Counted from the stretch's first letter, positions 32,467 to 44,246 are shown. The stretch: 64,000 bases of DNA from Straminergon stramineum (GCA_963920665.1 OY987267.1:24490001-24554000), one strand, 5' to 3'. The notes: generated by a model not told the origin, from the sequence alone. Numbers and translations are program-made.

Positions 32467-32943
32467 GGAAGGAGGTTCATAAAGGGCCCATCGAAAAGCT
32501 GGAAATTATTATTCTTGTAGTAAAGGTTCTTTTATTTTTGTCAAAAATAAATAATAAAAATAAATAATAAAAATAAATAATAAAAATAAATAATAAAAAT
32601 AAATAATAAAAATAAATAATAAAAATAAATAATAAAAATAAATAAATCTGTTTATTAATTTGGGGAGGTTAAACTTCTTGAAATATTTTTCAGTCAATTT
32701 CTTTTGAAAGAAAAATATGAAATGGGCATCTAATCCAATTTCTTTAATATTTTTTGGAGCTTCATGGAATTAGTTATGAATTTTTGAAGATGAAGCATAC
32801 TAGTGGTTGTTGAAAGTGTTCATCTCCTAAGATATAAAATATTTGTACATTGTTGTCGAAATGAGAAAGCAAAATGGAAGAATAGTATACATTGCAAGAG
32901 GTGAACCTATTTAGAGCTTGAGTGCTTTATGGACTTCCTACCT
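32467..32943 (+). mobile_element. TA-flanked MITE, copy 6, expanded by a minisatellite
   Basis: Left end GGAAGGAGGTTCATAAAGGG after TA; right end GGACTTCCTACCT. Its core matches 2862-3192 (ggggaggttaaacttcttga, ttttggagcttcatggaatta). A 13-bp tandem array at 32543-32647 sits near the left end, which accounts for its greater length. Confidence 0.7.
32543..32647 (+). repeat. 13-bp minisatellite, about eight units
   Basis: Tandem aaaaataaataat units, nearly perfect, located inside a MITE. Read on the minus strand it gives a long Phe/Ile/Tyr/Leu-rich open frame (32509-32697) that should not be taken as a membrane protein. Confidence 0.9.
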
Positions 32944-32944
32944 T

Positions 32945-33310
32945 GTAGTCCTTCCCTTGATTTCAAAACCAGTTGCATAATTATGCCACAATAAGGTAAG
33001 GTAAAAATACTCAATTATGTTGGTTAACCCTTTGTAAAAATGTGGCCTCTTGAAATGTTTCAAATATGACCATTCTTGAGGGTTTAGAGGCCTCTTTCAA
33101 AGTAATAGTCATAATAGTCATTAGAGACTTTAGTAGATGGTTTTGGGTCTTTTTGGAGGTGCTTAAAACCTACATGCATATAAAATACTTCAACCTTATT
33201 AGAACATTTCGGATTCCAAAGATTTAATGGATGTAGAAACAAATAATGCACCTATAGGTCAAATAGTTGGATTGACTAATTTGATTAGTAGGGGTCCCGT
33301 CCTTCTAGAA
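32945..33310. other. Intergenic DNA, nothing recognised
   Basis: Moderately AT-rich, with no gene or element end. Confidence 0.45.
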
Positions 33311-33314
33311 TTAA

Positions 33315-35019
33315 CCCTTAACCCCTAAAGGACCAAGGCCTTTTTTCTGCAAAAAAACACTCAAAACTGCCATTTTTAGAGCAAAGAGTAAAAAATTCTG
33401 AAAATTGTATTTTTTGCACATATAACCGTATGATCTTACACCTAACTAGTATGAAAATGTGTGGAAAAAATTTCAAAAATTTTGACCACATAGATTGCAA
33501 GATATCTGCGTTTAAAGTGAAAACAAGTTTTTCCACACATTGCAGGACTAGGTTATTTGACTTTGAACCTTCTTAACTTTAATTTTTTGCACTACAGAGT
33601 TTTGAGCTTTAAATCTTTATGGTGGAGAATTGAGTTGAGAGTCTAGGTAAAAAAAGGAAATACAAAAAAAGTTAATTTTTATTCTTTAAAAAATTGTTGA
33701 GTAGAAGTAGGTACAAGATAGAAGGAAAATCTAAATTGTTAATATCTCTAAAATAGAATTAAAATGAACTAATCCCAATGGTGAGATTGTTCTGGAAGGC
33801 AATTGAAACGATATGGACCTTTTTTTTTGAAAAATTGTTAAAAATTGCGTTCAGAAATGAATCCTACAAGTTATTTTTTCAGGAAGATGCTCTAAGTGCC
33901 CGAAAAACAAGATTGTCCATAATTTTTTCATAACAAATCCAAATGGAATGAATCAAAGTTTTCTGTGTAGAAAAAAATACAATCTATAAGGAAAAAAAAT
34001 AAAAAATAAAAAAATTCAAATTTTTGAAACTTTTTTTTACTGCCCCCTCTCCCCTGTTTTGAGCTTATTTGGGCATAACTTTTGTTCCCAGGCACCAAAT
34101 GAAAAAAGAATTATATTCCCAGGAAGCTAATCAATTTTTCTATCTTCATAAAAAGTTTCAAAAAATCAAGACAAAAATTGAGACCGTAGGTACCTGCCCA
34201 AAATCTCATTTGTCCCCCGAAGGGACAATGGTCCTTTAGGGGTTAAATGCCCAAGGCACTATATTTGCATGTTGACTAAACTTTGAAGTTAAATATAATC
34301 TTACCAAAGTATTATTGTTGGTATTTTTTTTAGCTCAATATCCTTTAAAGTCAATATTAAGAAGTCAAGAAATTGATTTTGAAAAATTGTTTGTGATTTT
34401 TCTATTAAAGATTTTGTACAATGGTGTCCATTGCAAATCTTGATGTCAGTTTTAGTGCTAGAGGTTCATGAAGATGAGCCTCAATTACATATGAACTTTG
34501 GAAGGAAATCACATTGAAAGTTCATTTTTAAAAATTGTACAATAGATTTTGATAAGTTGTTCATTGGTTATAGTTATGGACGTTATGTCTTTAACCCATA
34601 TTTTTTTCATGACCTCAATTTAAGATTTGACATGTAAAAAGAGGATTGAAATTTTAGGAATCAATTTTTATAGTTTTAATACCCTCTTGATCAAAGATCA
34701 TAATTATCCAATGTGCAAGTGAAGTTGTTGTGTTTTCTTTTCCTATGTGATCCATAACAAGAGTCTAGTTTAAATTCACAAGGTTTCAAAAATAAAATTA
34801 ATAATAAAACTTATCAAAACTTGGACTTTTTGTTTATTTTTGAGCAAAATCCAAGAGGCTGAAGAAAGACCTTGGGGCATGTAGAGATTAAGATTTCTTC
34901 AAGAGAAAATAAATTACTAAAAATATTAACTTGATAAACCATTTTATTTAGCATCAATTCAAAGTTTAACTTCAAAGTTTTGTCAAGACCAAAATATAGT
35001 GCTTTAGGCATTTTAGGGG
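33315..35019 (+). mobile_element. Second-family TTAA element (about 780 bp) split by a nested element
   Basis: It is bounded by TTAA 33311-33314 and TTAA 35020-35023. Its left end CCC, interrupted after three bases, resumes at 34243 as TTAAATGCCCAAGGCACTAT. The right end read inward is CCCCTAAAATGCCTAAAGCA and continues, like the left, into ctttgaagttaaa, giving inverted ends of roughly 60 bp. Removing the nested 33322-34242 element and one TTAA leaves about 780 bp. No transposase. Confidence 0.75.
33322..34242 (+). mobile_element. TTAA-flanked CCCC-end element, 921 bp, nested
   Basis: It lies between TTAA 33318-33321 and TTAA 34243-34246, with ends CCCCTAAAGGACCAAGGCC and, inverted, CCCCTAAAGGACCATTGTC. 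It is inserted in the terminal CCCTTAAATG of an older TTAA element. Interior landmarks: accgtatgatcttacaccta, tagattgcaagatatctgcg, gggcataacttttgttccca. The minus-strand open frame at 33318-33536 is not a gene. Confidence 0.9.
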
Positions 35020-35362
35020 TTAAGAGATTGTTAAGTGGCTTTTATGCTCCTACCCATGTATTTTTTTAGGATTTTTTCATATTGCCGATGTTGCAATCAA
35101 CTACAAGATGCAAACGCCTATTTTTCCCATTTTAACTTTATAGATCTATCCCTATGAATCCATTTTGACTTACATAATTTATTGTAATAAGAAAATTTTG
35201 GCAAATTATTGTCCTAAGCTTAGCCAGAATTAGCAAAATGTTGCTCCTCCCAACCCTCAAATTTCCAATAGGCTTGTCACTCGCCCCTAGATAAGGTTTG
35301 TTTTTGGCAACAAATTGCCAACAATACATATGTTGACTTCTAGTATCTAAATTATCCATTAA

Positions 35363-36009
35363 CTCCTTAATGCTCAAGGTCATTTTTGATCTTTTAGAAA
35401 TTTGTTCTAAATTGAACAAAAAATCCATCATTTTGATAAGTTGTATCAAATTTTTTATATTTGTAACCATAAAAATTCAAACTAGACAAGTTAGAGATGA
35501 CATAGGAAAATAAAACACAACAATATCACATATGGATTGAAAGATTATAATGTTCGATGACGAGGGTGTTAAAACTACAAAAGCGATTTGAAGTCTTTCA
35601 ATCCTCTTTTCACGTGTCAAATCTAAAAATTTGGTCACCCATAAATATGAGATTAAAGGGCTTAACATGCATAACCCTAATCAATTTATGGCTTCTCAAA
35701 ATCTACTCTATAATTTTTTTAAATGAATTTCAAATGTGATTTTTTCTCGAAGATCTAGTGTATTTGAGACTCATTTCCAAGAACCCCCAATACTATGAAA
35801 GGTGAAGATTGCAATGGACACCCTTGCACAAAATCTTGAATAGAAACATCACAATCAATCATTTTCAAGATCAGATTTTCAATGCTAAAACTAGACTTGA
35901 AAAATAACATTTCAAAAATATAAATACTAAAAATAGAATATTGGTTAGATTTTATCTAACTTCAAAGTGTTGTTGACACCAAAATTTGGTGCCTCAGGCA
36001 TTTAGGGTT
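35363..36009 (-). mobile_element. Second-family TTAA element, eroded
   Basis: The right end read inward is CCCTAAATGCCTGAGGCACC, continuing aaattttggtgtcaac and ctttgaagttaga. This matches the right end of 33315-35019 (tgcctaaagcactatatttt, ctttgaagttaaa). The left end is CTCCTTAATGCTCAAGG after TTAA 35359-35362. The interior carries gattgaaagattataatgttcg, the common module. Confidence 0.6.
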
Positions 36010-36554
36010 CTAAAAAACAACTGTAGGTGCAAGAAATTAAATTTTTGTTGGCAAGGAATCACCGAAATCTTTCTTGATTTTTTAGTTCCCTCCCATTACC
36101 TTAGGAAAAAAAATGACGAAATTGCTGAAATACTCTTTTAAGAAATATGAGATTCCCCAAAAAACTTGGATGAAATTTACTATTTAAAAGTATTATAATA
36201 GATGACTGAAGGATGGATGAATACAATTGGAGTGTGGCTTCTTTTTTTTCCATTTATTTATGAAGTGTCAAAGTGTCAATACAAAATGTTATAGGGGTGC
36301 TCCAAAATTTCAACATTCATCCACATGTTGGATAGAAAATATCACAATAACACTCACATATCACATGTCCATAATACTATTTTCATCCATAATCTAGCAA
36401 TTTCATCCAATTTTTTTGGTGTTTTAAAAAATAAAAATAAAAATAAAAATAAAAATAAAAAAATAAAAAAATATATATATATATATTTTTTTTAATTTTT
36501 AATTTTTTAATTTTTTAATTTTATTTAATTTTATTTTATTTTATTTTTTAAAAT
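36010..36554. other. AT-rich DNA ending in A/T low-complexity tract
   Basis: 36422-36552 is an (aaaat)n, (ta)n and (tttta)n tract that is close to self-complementary around 36475-36490. Nothing else is recognised. Confidence 0.6.
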
Positions 36555-37058
36555 TTGAAGTTTTCTAGTGGAGAAAGTCCCTGTATATTGCTATTTTTTC
36601 GCCAAATTATTTTCTTCTGGTGCAATCCGGCACCAAAAAAAGACCCCCCAAATGTCCAATTATTGGATGATCTGTCTAGCATTTGTCGCGCTTCAGTCCC
36701 ACCAACTGAAGAAACCCAACCCAATCAGTCTCACTGGGCGCTCTGAAGCTGCCGAACCCAAGTTACCCAGCCCTCCGCTCTTCTTGGAGTTCCCGTGTCC
36801 TCCGGGAATCTTGGAGTATCAATCGTGGCCGTACGATACTCCACGTGAGTGTTGTTCCCCTCCTTTTGGACACTTGGCCCCCACAGATTGGCTGGAACTG
36901 GCCGCCGAGCTCCCCAAGTGCAAGCGGGCGATTTCTCGCTTTGCCGTGGTGGGTGGGGGTCTTCCCGCTTCCCTCCGTCCGCTTTCCCCCATAATAATCG
37001 CCGGGTCAATAACTTACTCCGGTATTTGTTCCCTCTCTACTGCCCAGTCCAGCAAGGG
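36555..37058. other. GC-richer patch with long open frame, unidentified
   Basis: Composition rises sharply after the A/T tract. Plus-strand frames stay open over much of it (36568-37062 and 36849-37265), as does a minus-strand frame (36731-37009). None begins with a convincing ATG and exon structure, and the proline/leucine-rich peptides match no family I know. It could be an exon, a gene fragment or a GC-rich repeat. Confidence 0.3.
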
Positions 37059-37062
37059 TTAA

Positions 37063-37275
37063 CCCCTGAACGCCGGGCTGGTGACCGTGGAAATCACCCA
37101 TTTTGGAACCGTGTGACATCATCTACTTTAGAAAAACCAAAAGTATTCTTTGAGAGTCAAACTATTGTAGAAGATCTTCCCTTTCCACCCCTAATTCTGA
37201 GGATGAATAGTTGCACTTCTGTCCTACAAAGGAGAATTCCTTGTCATTCATTGGACAAAAAATGATTGCCTTGTC
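37063..37275 (+). mobile_element. TTAA element of the 222-bp type, copy 1
   Basis: TTAA 37059-37062 is followed by CCCCTGAACGCCGGGCTGG. The body (gtgaccgtggaaatcaccca, gtgacatcatctacttta, gaagatcttccctttcc, ggatgaatagt) is the reverse complement of 49452-49673. The right terminus has decayed. Its GC-rich left end is CpG-bearing, whereas the other copy has TpG/CpA. Confidence 0.65.
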
Positions 37276-37284
37276 ATAGTGGGG

Positions 37285-37850
37285 TAATCCTTAAAAGATG
37301 GACTCGGGACCTTGGAGATCATCCCTTCTGAAATAGTGTGACATCATCTACTTCTAAATACAAAAATACTCATTATTAGGATGATCACCCATTTCTGATC
37401 CCTTAAGCAATTCAGCCTATTTGCGCCATGGAAAAAGTTCAGGAAATTTTTTTCCCGTGTAGAGAAATAGATTTTAGAAGGATTTAATAATTTCCTAAAT
37501 TTTTTCCCTTAAGAGTAAAATTATCACAACTTTTTTTTGTGAAGATTCTATTTGTCCCATTCTTGGTATGTAGGCAAACCTATTTCCAACCATAGGATGG
37601 TTCCAAAATTGATGTAAGGCTTCCAATGTATAGGTTGTGATCATGTAAGCTTTCAATGTATATTGCTTGGACATTTTTGTTGTCCCCCAGGTCGTATAGT
37701 GCATGAGCTATCACCCACAATTCATTTGATCGGAAATGGAGGCAGCTTAAACTACAAGAATGGGAGGCTGATTGAAAATGGGTGATCTCTTTTAGAGGTC
37801 AAACTAATGTGCAAGATCTCTCCTTTTCGTACAAAATTCACTCTGGTCCT
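37285..37850 (+). repeat. Second 222-bp-type copy split by repeat D
   Basis: 37285-37375 (gaccttggagatcatcccttc, gtgacatcatctacttctaa) and 37788-37850 (gaggtcaaactaatgtgcaa, gatctctccttttcg) are consecutive parts of the 37063-37275 sequence. Between them lies about 400 bp whose edges are gatcacccatttc and gaaaatgggtgatc, a short inverted pair. It contains repeat D landmarks (cttaagcaattcagcc, tttttttcccgtgtagag, aggcaaacctatttccaacc). Confidence 0.5.
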
Positions 37851-38640
37851 ATAGAAGAAGATTCTTGTATTCTCGGCATTGTTTCAAGGTTTAGTTATTG
37901 GAATCTCCATCATTCATTCAAATTGCAACCCGGAAAAGTGAGCAAACTTCAGCTAGGCCCGGTTTATACTAGCCAAGGGGTTGGATGTAAGGCCAACCTA
38001 ATTTGCTTGAGTTCCGGCCCTCAATCTGGCCCCAATTCAACATTCTGGCCCTAGTTAATATAAAGTGTTGAGGCCCAATTCTAAGTCCCAATATTTGATT
38101 CATTTGCACTTGGATTTTCTTAATGCTCAATGAAAAAATATAGAACAAAATTAAGTTTGGTTAAAAAAATCTTAACCCCCCCCCCAACACACACACACAC
38201 AAAAAAAACCCTCCAGGCTCTCAGTGCCTTCATCAACTTAGCTCTGTCCACATTGACACCAAATGTACCTTCCAAGGTGCCGGCGGGTTGTTCAAACAAT
38301 GTTCATCTCTGCACAAATCCGGAGTCCTCTCAGACGGGAAGCTTAGCACACACCTCAAAACATTATGGAGTTAATTTTTCTTCAACGAGATGTGAAATTC
38401 GTAATCAACTCACTTTGGATTCATATTTTGGGGACTTTTAGGTTGGCTTTCAACACTTAGAGGTCAAGCCAATTTGTCGTGTAAGAGGTCCAAAAGCCTC
38501 ACTTGTGACTGGATGAAAGGTTGAAAAGGTTGAAAAGCAGTCCTAACTCCTCTAAACCTCAAGGCACGGTCAATTTGGTGGGATGAATTGTTTATTGAAA
38601 AAGACATGATTTGACATGGCTTGAGCTGGATGGATTGTGT
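37851..38640. other. Mixed DNA, nothing recognised
   Basis: It includes a C-run plus (CA)n at 38177-38201. Open frames at 37782-38054 and 38130-38441 have no recognisable domains. Confidence 0.4.
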
Positions 38641-38660
38641 AGACCAAGGACAATAGGCTA

Positions 38661-38986
38661 AGGTAGGAGGCTCGAAATCCGCACAGGCTCTAAAACCGCA
38701 CACCTCCTCAAATGTACACTATGTGTATATGGTTTTTTTTCATTTTTACAGGGATGTACCAACAGTGTACATTTGAGGAGGTGTGCGGTTTTAGAGCCCT
38801 GTGCCATTTCGACTTCAAAAACTCATAACTAATTCTACAAAGCTCCAAAAAATATGAAACGACTTGGGTTAGATGTCAATTCCTCTTGTCTTTCAAGAAA
38901 AATTTACTGAAAAATATTTCAATAAGTTTCACCTCCCCAAAATTCAGTTTTAGCTCTTAGATGGGTGCTTTATGAACCTCCTACCT
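38661..38986 (-). mobile_element. TA-flanked MITE, copy 7 (326 bp), best preserved
   Basis: TA 38659-38660, then AGGTAGGAGGCTCGAAATCC ... GAACCTCCTACCT, then TA 38987-38988: a 10-bp perfect terminal inverted repeat. It is collinear with the inverse of 2862-3192. It carries a perfect 35-bp inverted repeat near one end (see next entry). Confidence 0.85.
38686..38798. repeat. Perfect 35-bp inverted repeat (hairpin)
   Basis: Arms 38686-38720 and 38764-38798 are exact reverse complements, with a 43-base loop. They start ggctctaaaaccgcacacct and end aatgtacact on the left arm. In the related copy at 2862-3192 the equivalent arms have diverged, so this copy is younger, gene-converted or maintained. 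If transcribed it would make a stable hairpin. Confidence 0.95.
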
Positions 38987-38989
38987 TAA

Positions 38990-39637
38990 GTCTTGGCCTT
39001 GGGGCCAATGTTAGATTTCAATAAAAAAAATTATAGAAAATTATTTTTTTTAGCAAATCAAATCCATTGAAATTTGCGCAATCAACCTCAAGGGGAATTG
39101 GCTAGGCTTCTAGGTGAAAAGTGACCCTCAAAAGAGAGAAAGAGGAGTTAAAACTTTTTTTCTAAGTTTTACTGAATGAGCTCAACTTCTTGGCTTCAAG
39201 GCCTTTCCATAGGGGAACATTGGCCTTGTTATAATCTTTTTTCTTATAATATGAGTAGTTGAGGATGGCTTTAAGTCTAAGTAGGGTTGAAATTTTGTGC
39301 AATCAAACTCAAAGGGAATTGGCATGCCCTCAAGGTGTAAAGCAGCCCTTATTTAATCCTTAAAACAACAACCACTTGCCTTGTGTAGAGGGCCATCCAA
39401 ATTTAGGTGAATTAAAAATCTCATTGAAGTAGGGTATGGGTCTTGTTGTTTGTCCAAAGGTTGCGTAGTTAGGGCATGCAAAAGTAAATAGTGAATAGTA
39501 CTTTGACTTTGTAGCCTAAATGCAGTGTTTTGCAAGCCATATTTTCCATTGAAGTGGATCCAAGAGGTTGAAACATTCCTTGTAAAATACAAAAAACAAT
39601 TATGTCAATGATTCTTTCAAAACCAAGCTCAAGGGAC
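38990..39637. other. AT-rich intergenic DNA, nothing recognised
   Basis: There are two similar phrases about 230 bp apart (tgcgcaatcaacctcaaggggaattgg near 39075; gtgcaatcaaactcaaagggaattgg near 39297), so an old tandem duplication is likely. No gene. Confidence 0.5.
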
Positions 39638-39640
39638 TTA

Positions 39641-40436
39641 GGGCCTCTTCACACTGTGGCCCTCCAAGTCGAGAGGCCATGGGATTGAGTAGCCAAACTT
39701 CGGTGAAAGTCCAAGGAAATGAGCAATAAATAGGCCAAAAAAACTAGGAATTGGAGCCTTCGGCCGGCCATAGTGTGAAGCCTCCAAAGGCCAAAGTCCA
39801 AGCCCAAAGTCCAAACCTATTCCATTTTTTCGACTTCTATCCTTTCTCTCAACATTAATTCATCCAATTTCTGAAATTTTCAAAGAATTGTCACCCATGT
39901 GACAAATTTTTCAAGCAAAAGGTTAAAAAAACATGAGAAAGGAGTCAAAAATGGCCTTGGAAAAATAATTACAGCACATGCTCTCATCATCGAACAAGGA
40001 ATATGAAGGATATAAATGGAATAAAAAGGTGGCATTAAACATTGAAGGGAAATAGGTTCATTGAATGCTAAGACTCACCATTTTAGTAGTGGAGACTAGG
40101 TTTCAAACCCCAATGGCGACATAAATAAACAAATAAGGGCATTCTACCTATTACTACAAAAAACCTATCTAATGGCTAAGATCTTGTCAGTTTCTGAAAA
40201 AAACTTGACAGACTCTCAATTAGAGTTTGGGTTGGCCAGAAATGGAGACCCAAACTCTAATCGGGAGTCCATTGCCATGTAAGCATTTGGTTGCCATGTA
40301 GGCAAACAAATGGGCAACGGACTTTGGACTGTGCCTCCTTGTGTGAAGGCTCGAGAGGTTGAACTCTTGGGTTTTTGCAATCTCATTGGCTAAAACTGAT
40401 GGACTCTCAACCTTGTGCCATAGTGTGAAGTGACCC
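39641..40436. mobile_element. Harbinger-like element, 796 bp, TTA target
   Basis: TTA 39638-39640 and TTA 40437-40439 flank ends GGGCCTCTTCACACTGTGGC and, inverted, GGGTCACTTCACACTATGGC. A 3-bp TTA duplication with GGG-starting ends fits PIF/Harbinger (Tourist-type) elements. Further agtgtgaag words occur inside near each end (39771, 40352) as subterminal repeats. No transposase frame, so non-autonomous. A TTAA element begins only 13 bp after its right TTA. Confidence 0.75.
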
Positions 40437-40452
40437 TTAGTGAGTCATTTAA

Positions 40453-41399
40453 CCCCTAAAAGACCAAACAATATTTTTTGGCAACATAGCAATTTCAGGC
40501 AGCTCACTACGAATGGAATTTTTAATTTTTTTCTTTGAAATTTTCACACAACATGTACCTAAGGAGTAGCTTTAAGACCCAACAATTTTCATAACTTTTG
40601 AATACATGGTTAAAAAGTTATTGTATAATATGTTGTTTTCATTGCTCGGTGGGCAATCTGGGCAACAAAAAAAACTTCTTTAAAAATCACTTTTTTTTTT
40701 AAATAAAAATTTGAAATTTATTTTCCTGATTTATATATACATGGAAAGCTTTGAATCATTCCATTTTGATTTATGAGATGAAAGTTATGAAGAGTTTTAG
40801 TTGTGGGTAGTTTGTGGGTAGTAATGGAATCTCTACTCTAAAATAAACTTTGAAGACCTTTATTTAACTCAATTTTTAATATTTTTGGAAAAAAAATAAA
40901 ATCTTGAGGTGTATATTGTTTATTACAACAATTTAACCATTAAGATTGGCATTTTTCAATTCCATAAATAAATTATTAACAATTTAGTATTTTGAATCAT
41001 TCTCTACTTCTTTCAACTTACTATATTTTCCCTATATGTTGTACAATTCCAAATGATCTAAACTTTTTCAAGCATGTAGCCAACATGACTTGGAGAATGA
41101 ATCCAAAGAGTTACAACCATTTTGGACATTTTTTTATAATGATCTGACCTTGTGAATTGCATCTGCCCGGATTTTCGCAGGGCCTAAAAATGGCTTTTTG
41201 TCACTTCAAATACTAATATCTTGCAATCCAAACGGTGGAAATTTCTGAAATTTTTTCCGCATCTTCCCAAACCACGTAACTACAAGATCCTACGGTTACA
41301 TTTGTCCAAAAATGTATTTTTTCTAAAATTTGGTACTTATACTAGAGATGACAGTTTTGGAGCGTTTTTGGTGAAAACATAGTCAAATACCTTTAGGGG
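40453..41399 (+). mobile_element. TTAA-flanked CCCC-end element, 947 bp
   Basis: It lies between TTAA 40449-40452 and TTAA 41400-41403. Left end CCCCTAAAAGACCAAAC; right end inverted CCCCTAAAGGTATTTGAC. It is collinear with 21013-21915 (same subgroup), with the module taatatcttgcaatccaaac at 41214-41233 and cctacggtta near 41290. Non-autonomous. Confidence 0.88.
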
Positions 41400-41403
41400 T
41401 TAA

Positions 41404-43978
41404 AGGTTATGATTTTTTTGAAGTTTGGATTGTGGGTGTTCTAACAATTTATCATCCCCACCCCAAAGTATTTGGTGTGGGTGCATTTGAAAACTCCAAT
41501 ATGTACCTATGTGATAGAGAACTCTTTTAGAGTAGGGGTAGTCTTAACATACTCTAGCTTAGATTCACTTTGAACTCCATTATATAAAAATGTATATCAA
41601 CATTTAAGGTTCACCCTTGCATTTTTATTTAGGTATTGGCTCAAGACCAAGGAAGAAGAGGCTTTGCATTATAAAAGCTATCCGTGAGGAAATTTGTGTA
41701 GGATCTTACTTGAAAAGTAAACCAAAGCTTCTTCATGTGTAGATGCTTGTTTATATACTTCTTTACTTACATTGAAATTTGTGGTGGAAATTATTGAAAT
41801 TTGATGAATTCCACCACAAGGTGAGATTTGGGAGCACCCATGGTTTTTGTAGGGACATGGACATTCCCATATTTAATCTTCAACTTCCAAATCCATCAAA
41901 AAGTCAAAAACAATTATGACATGTCTACTAACAAAATACAAGAGTTGATACACTGTCTTTCATTTTTACAAATGTTCTTGTTTCTATTCTAGAATTAGAT
42001 CTCAAAAATGCTTTACTATCTTATATGTAGCATCTTTCTTTAAAAATTCCCCTACTTTTGAAAACCTCAAGAGAGTTGACATTATTTAAGTCTTGGTCTT
42101 TGAGAGCAAATGAAGAATGCATCCATTTTTCTCATAATGATGTTGATAGGTCAAGAAAAAAGCTACAAGAAAAATGCACGGACTAGGCTTGTACATAGCT
42201 AGCTTGTTATAACATATGGTACTTCAATGTTGGCAAATGAACCAAGGTTTGGGGATCTTTTGAAGCTTAATTAGAAATTTTTCTCTTTTACTTTCTATTT
42301 ACAAGAATAAATCTATTTACCCATGAAGGTCACTAACTTTGTCTTTAGTGAATTTTGTCAAATGCATTTGGATTTTATTTATTAATCACATCTTAAAAAC
42401 TAAAAACTAAATAAAACTTACATTAGTTTAAATTTCTTGAATGACAAAAAATAAAATTTGAGGTGAAAATATTGTTTGTCAATACATCTTTCACATGAAT
42501 ATTTAGAAATTGGTAGCACTCTTCACCACTTAAAAGCCAAGAATTGACTACTATATATCAAGATAAATTGGAATGTATATTAAAGAATTTGCATAGTATT
42601 GATAAAAGAAATGAAATAGTTTGGGTTCAAAATCATCACCTTCTAGAATGGGTTGTTCATTGTAAGCTACTTTTGAAAGCTTGTAAATAAATACTTAAAA
42701 ATTATAGCATATTTCACAAGGCAAGGGCATATAATAATATATACTCATGAACAACTTCATGAATTGTAAGATTATTATTTATGAAGTTAGAAGAAAAATA
42801 TATTTTTTGAGACTGCCTAATAGGTCAAATAAACTTTGATTGTTCTTTGAGTGAGATTTTTGAATGAAACTTTTCTCCTTTCTTTGAAATATCACTAACC
42901 ACATCATGTTAATTATGTTCTTGCCAATATTTAGACATAGAAGAGATGTTTAGAATATAATCACCTATGTGAATTTTGGGGGGGCAATGTACCTTGTGAT
43001 TCAAGTTCCTAATTGAAAAAAATTATATGTATTCTTTTTACAAGCAAAAGATGTACATTTACACAACTTTTGTGAGAAATTTGAAAGAATCCTTTCAAAA
43101 ATCGACTTTAAAGGAATCTATTCAAATTTTCATCTATCATTGAAGGCTAATTGTCCATTAGGGATTAACATGTATTTCCAAATCAATACACATCATACTA
43201 CTCTTAAGGTTCTTTATTGCATTATTTGGAATGCAAATTGATGCACTCATGCATTTGCACTTGAATGTTTACTTCAATATCATGGACTCATGGACTAACA
43301 AATCAATGCTTATTTTTACACTCATGCATTCTCATTCAAGCAAAGGGGTATATTTTTGCACCAAAGGTTTGTGAAAATTTTGAAAGAAGACTTTCAATAT
43401 TGAATTTTTTAAGTTCCAAATTTAGCTCTCCACTATACATCTTGAAAATTTTCATGCTATAATCTTTCATGCAAAGGAAATACATATGTGTTCTTTTTGT
43501 CATAATTTTGAAAGAACCCTTTTAAAATTGATTCAAAATGTATAAAAATCTACTCAAATTCTCAACTTGTTCTTTAGAAGGACAATTGTCCTCTGGAGAT
43601 TAATGTGTCCTTCTAAATCAATACCGCTACACATATCATTCCAAAGATTTTTTGTTGCAATCTTAGGAACATAGACTAATGCACACACACATTGACACTT
43701 GTATATTCACTTCTATACTAATGCATTGGTACTTAAGTATGATTGGATAAGGTCTATAAGCCCAAGCCCATCATGTTTCTAATCTCGACATCGTAAACTA
43801 ACAGTGTAAATTCTAAACCAAAAATGTTTGTTGCCCATACATGATTACAAATTAGTACATTGCATTTTTAGCTTGTTGACCTTAGTAAGCACTATGCAAA
43901 AAAGCCATAGGTTTTGCAACAACTTCAACTTGGAAAAAGAGTACCGAACTTAAGTCTAATTCACACTAACTCCCAAAT
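41404..43978. other. AT-rich DNA with decayed TTAA-element right ends
   Basis: Two right termini are legible: ctaattgtccattaggga before TTAA 43165-43168, and caattgtcctctggaga before TTAA 43600-43603. Each is preceded by the aaaatcgactttaaagg / aaaattgattcaaaatg module. Their left ends are not found. There is no gene in this stretch. Confidence 0.45.
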
Positions 43979-44242
43979 ATGCTACATTTAACTACTTCTA
44001 GACTTTTGAAAGTCTAGAATTAATAATGGTCATTGGGAAAAAAATAATCATCAAGGGATAATCCAAAACATTGGGAAATCTATGCAAAACATTAGGAGAT
44101 CAATACAAAACATCCAGAGATCTATACAAATATTGGGAAATCTATACAAACATTGTGGAATCCCATGATGTTATTATTTGGAAATCTCCAAATGTTTAGT
44201 CTAGAATTCACCGAATAGTCCAAAAGTAGTTAAATGTGGCAT
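43979..44242. mobile_element. MITE with ATGCTACATTTAACTACTT ends, 264 bp
   Basis: The left arm atgctacatttaactacttc and the right arm read inward, atgccacatttaactacttt, form a terminal inverted repeat of over 20 bp. AAAT lies on both sides (43975-43978 and 44243-44246) as a possible 4-bp duplication. The centre holds about four 20-bp tandem words (ggaaatctatacaaacatt). No coding capacity; superfamily unknown. Confidence 0.65.
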
Positions 44243-44246
44243 AAAT

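Noticed and set aside
32509..32697. Hydrophobic Phe/Ile/Tyr-rich ORF that looks like a membrane peptide
   Set aside because: It is the translation of a 13-bp A/T minisatellite inside a MITE.
36568..37265. ORFs of 138 and 164 codons in the GC-richer patch
   Set aside because: Competing frames on both strands, no convincing start or domain, and the 3' end runs into a TTAA-type repeat.
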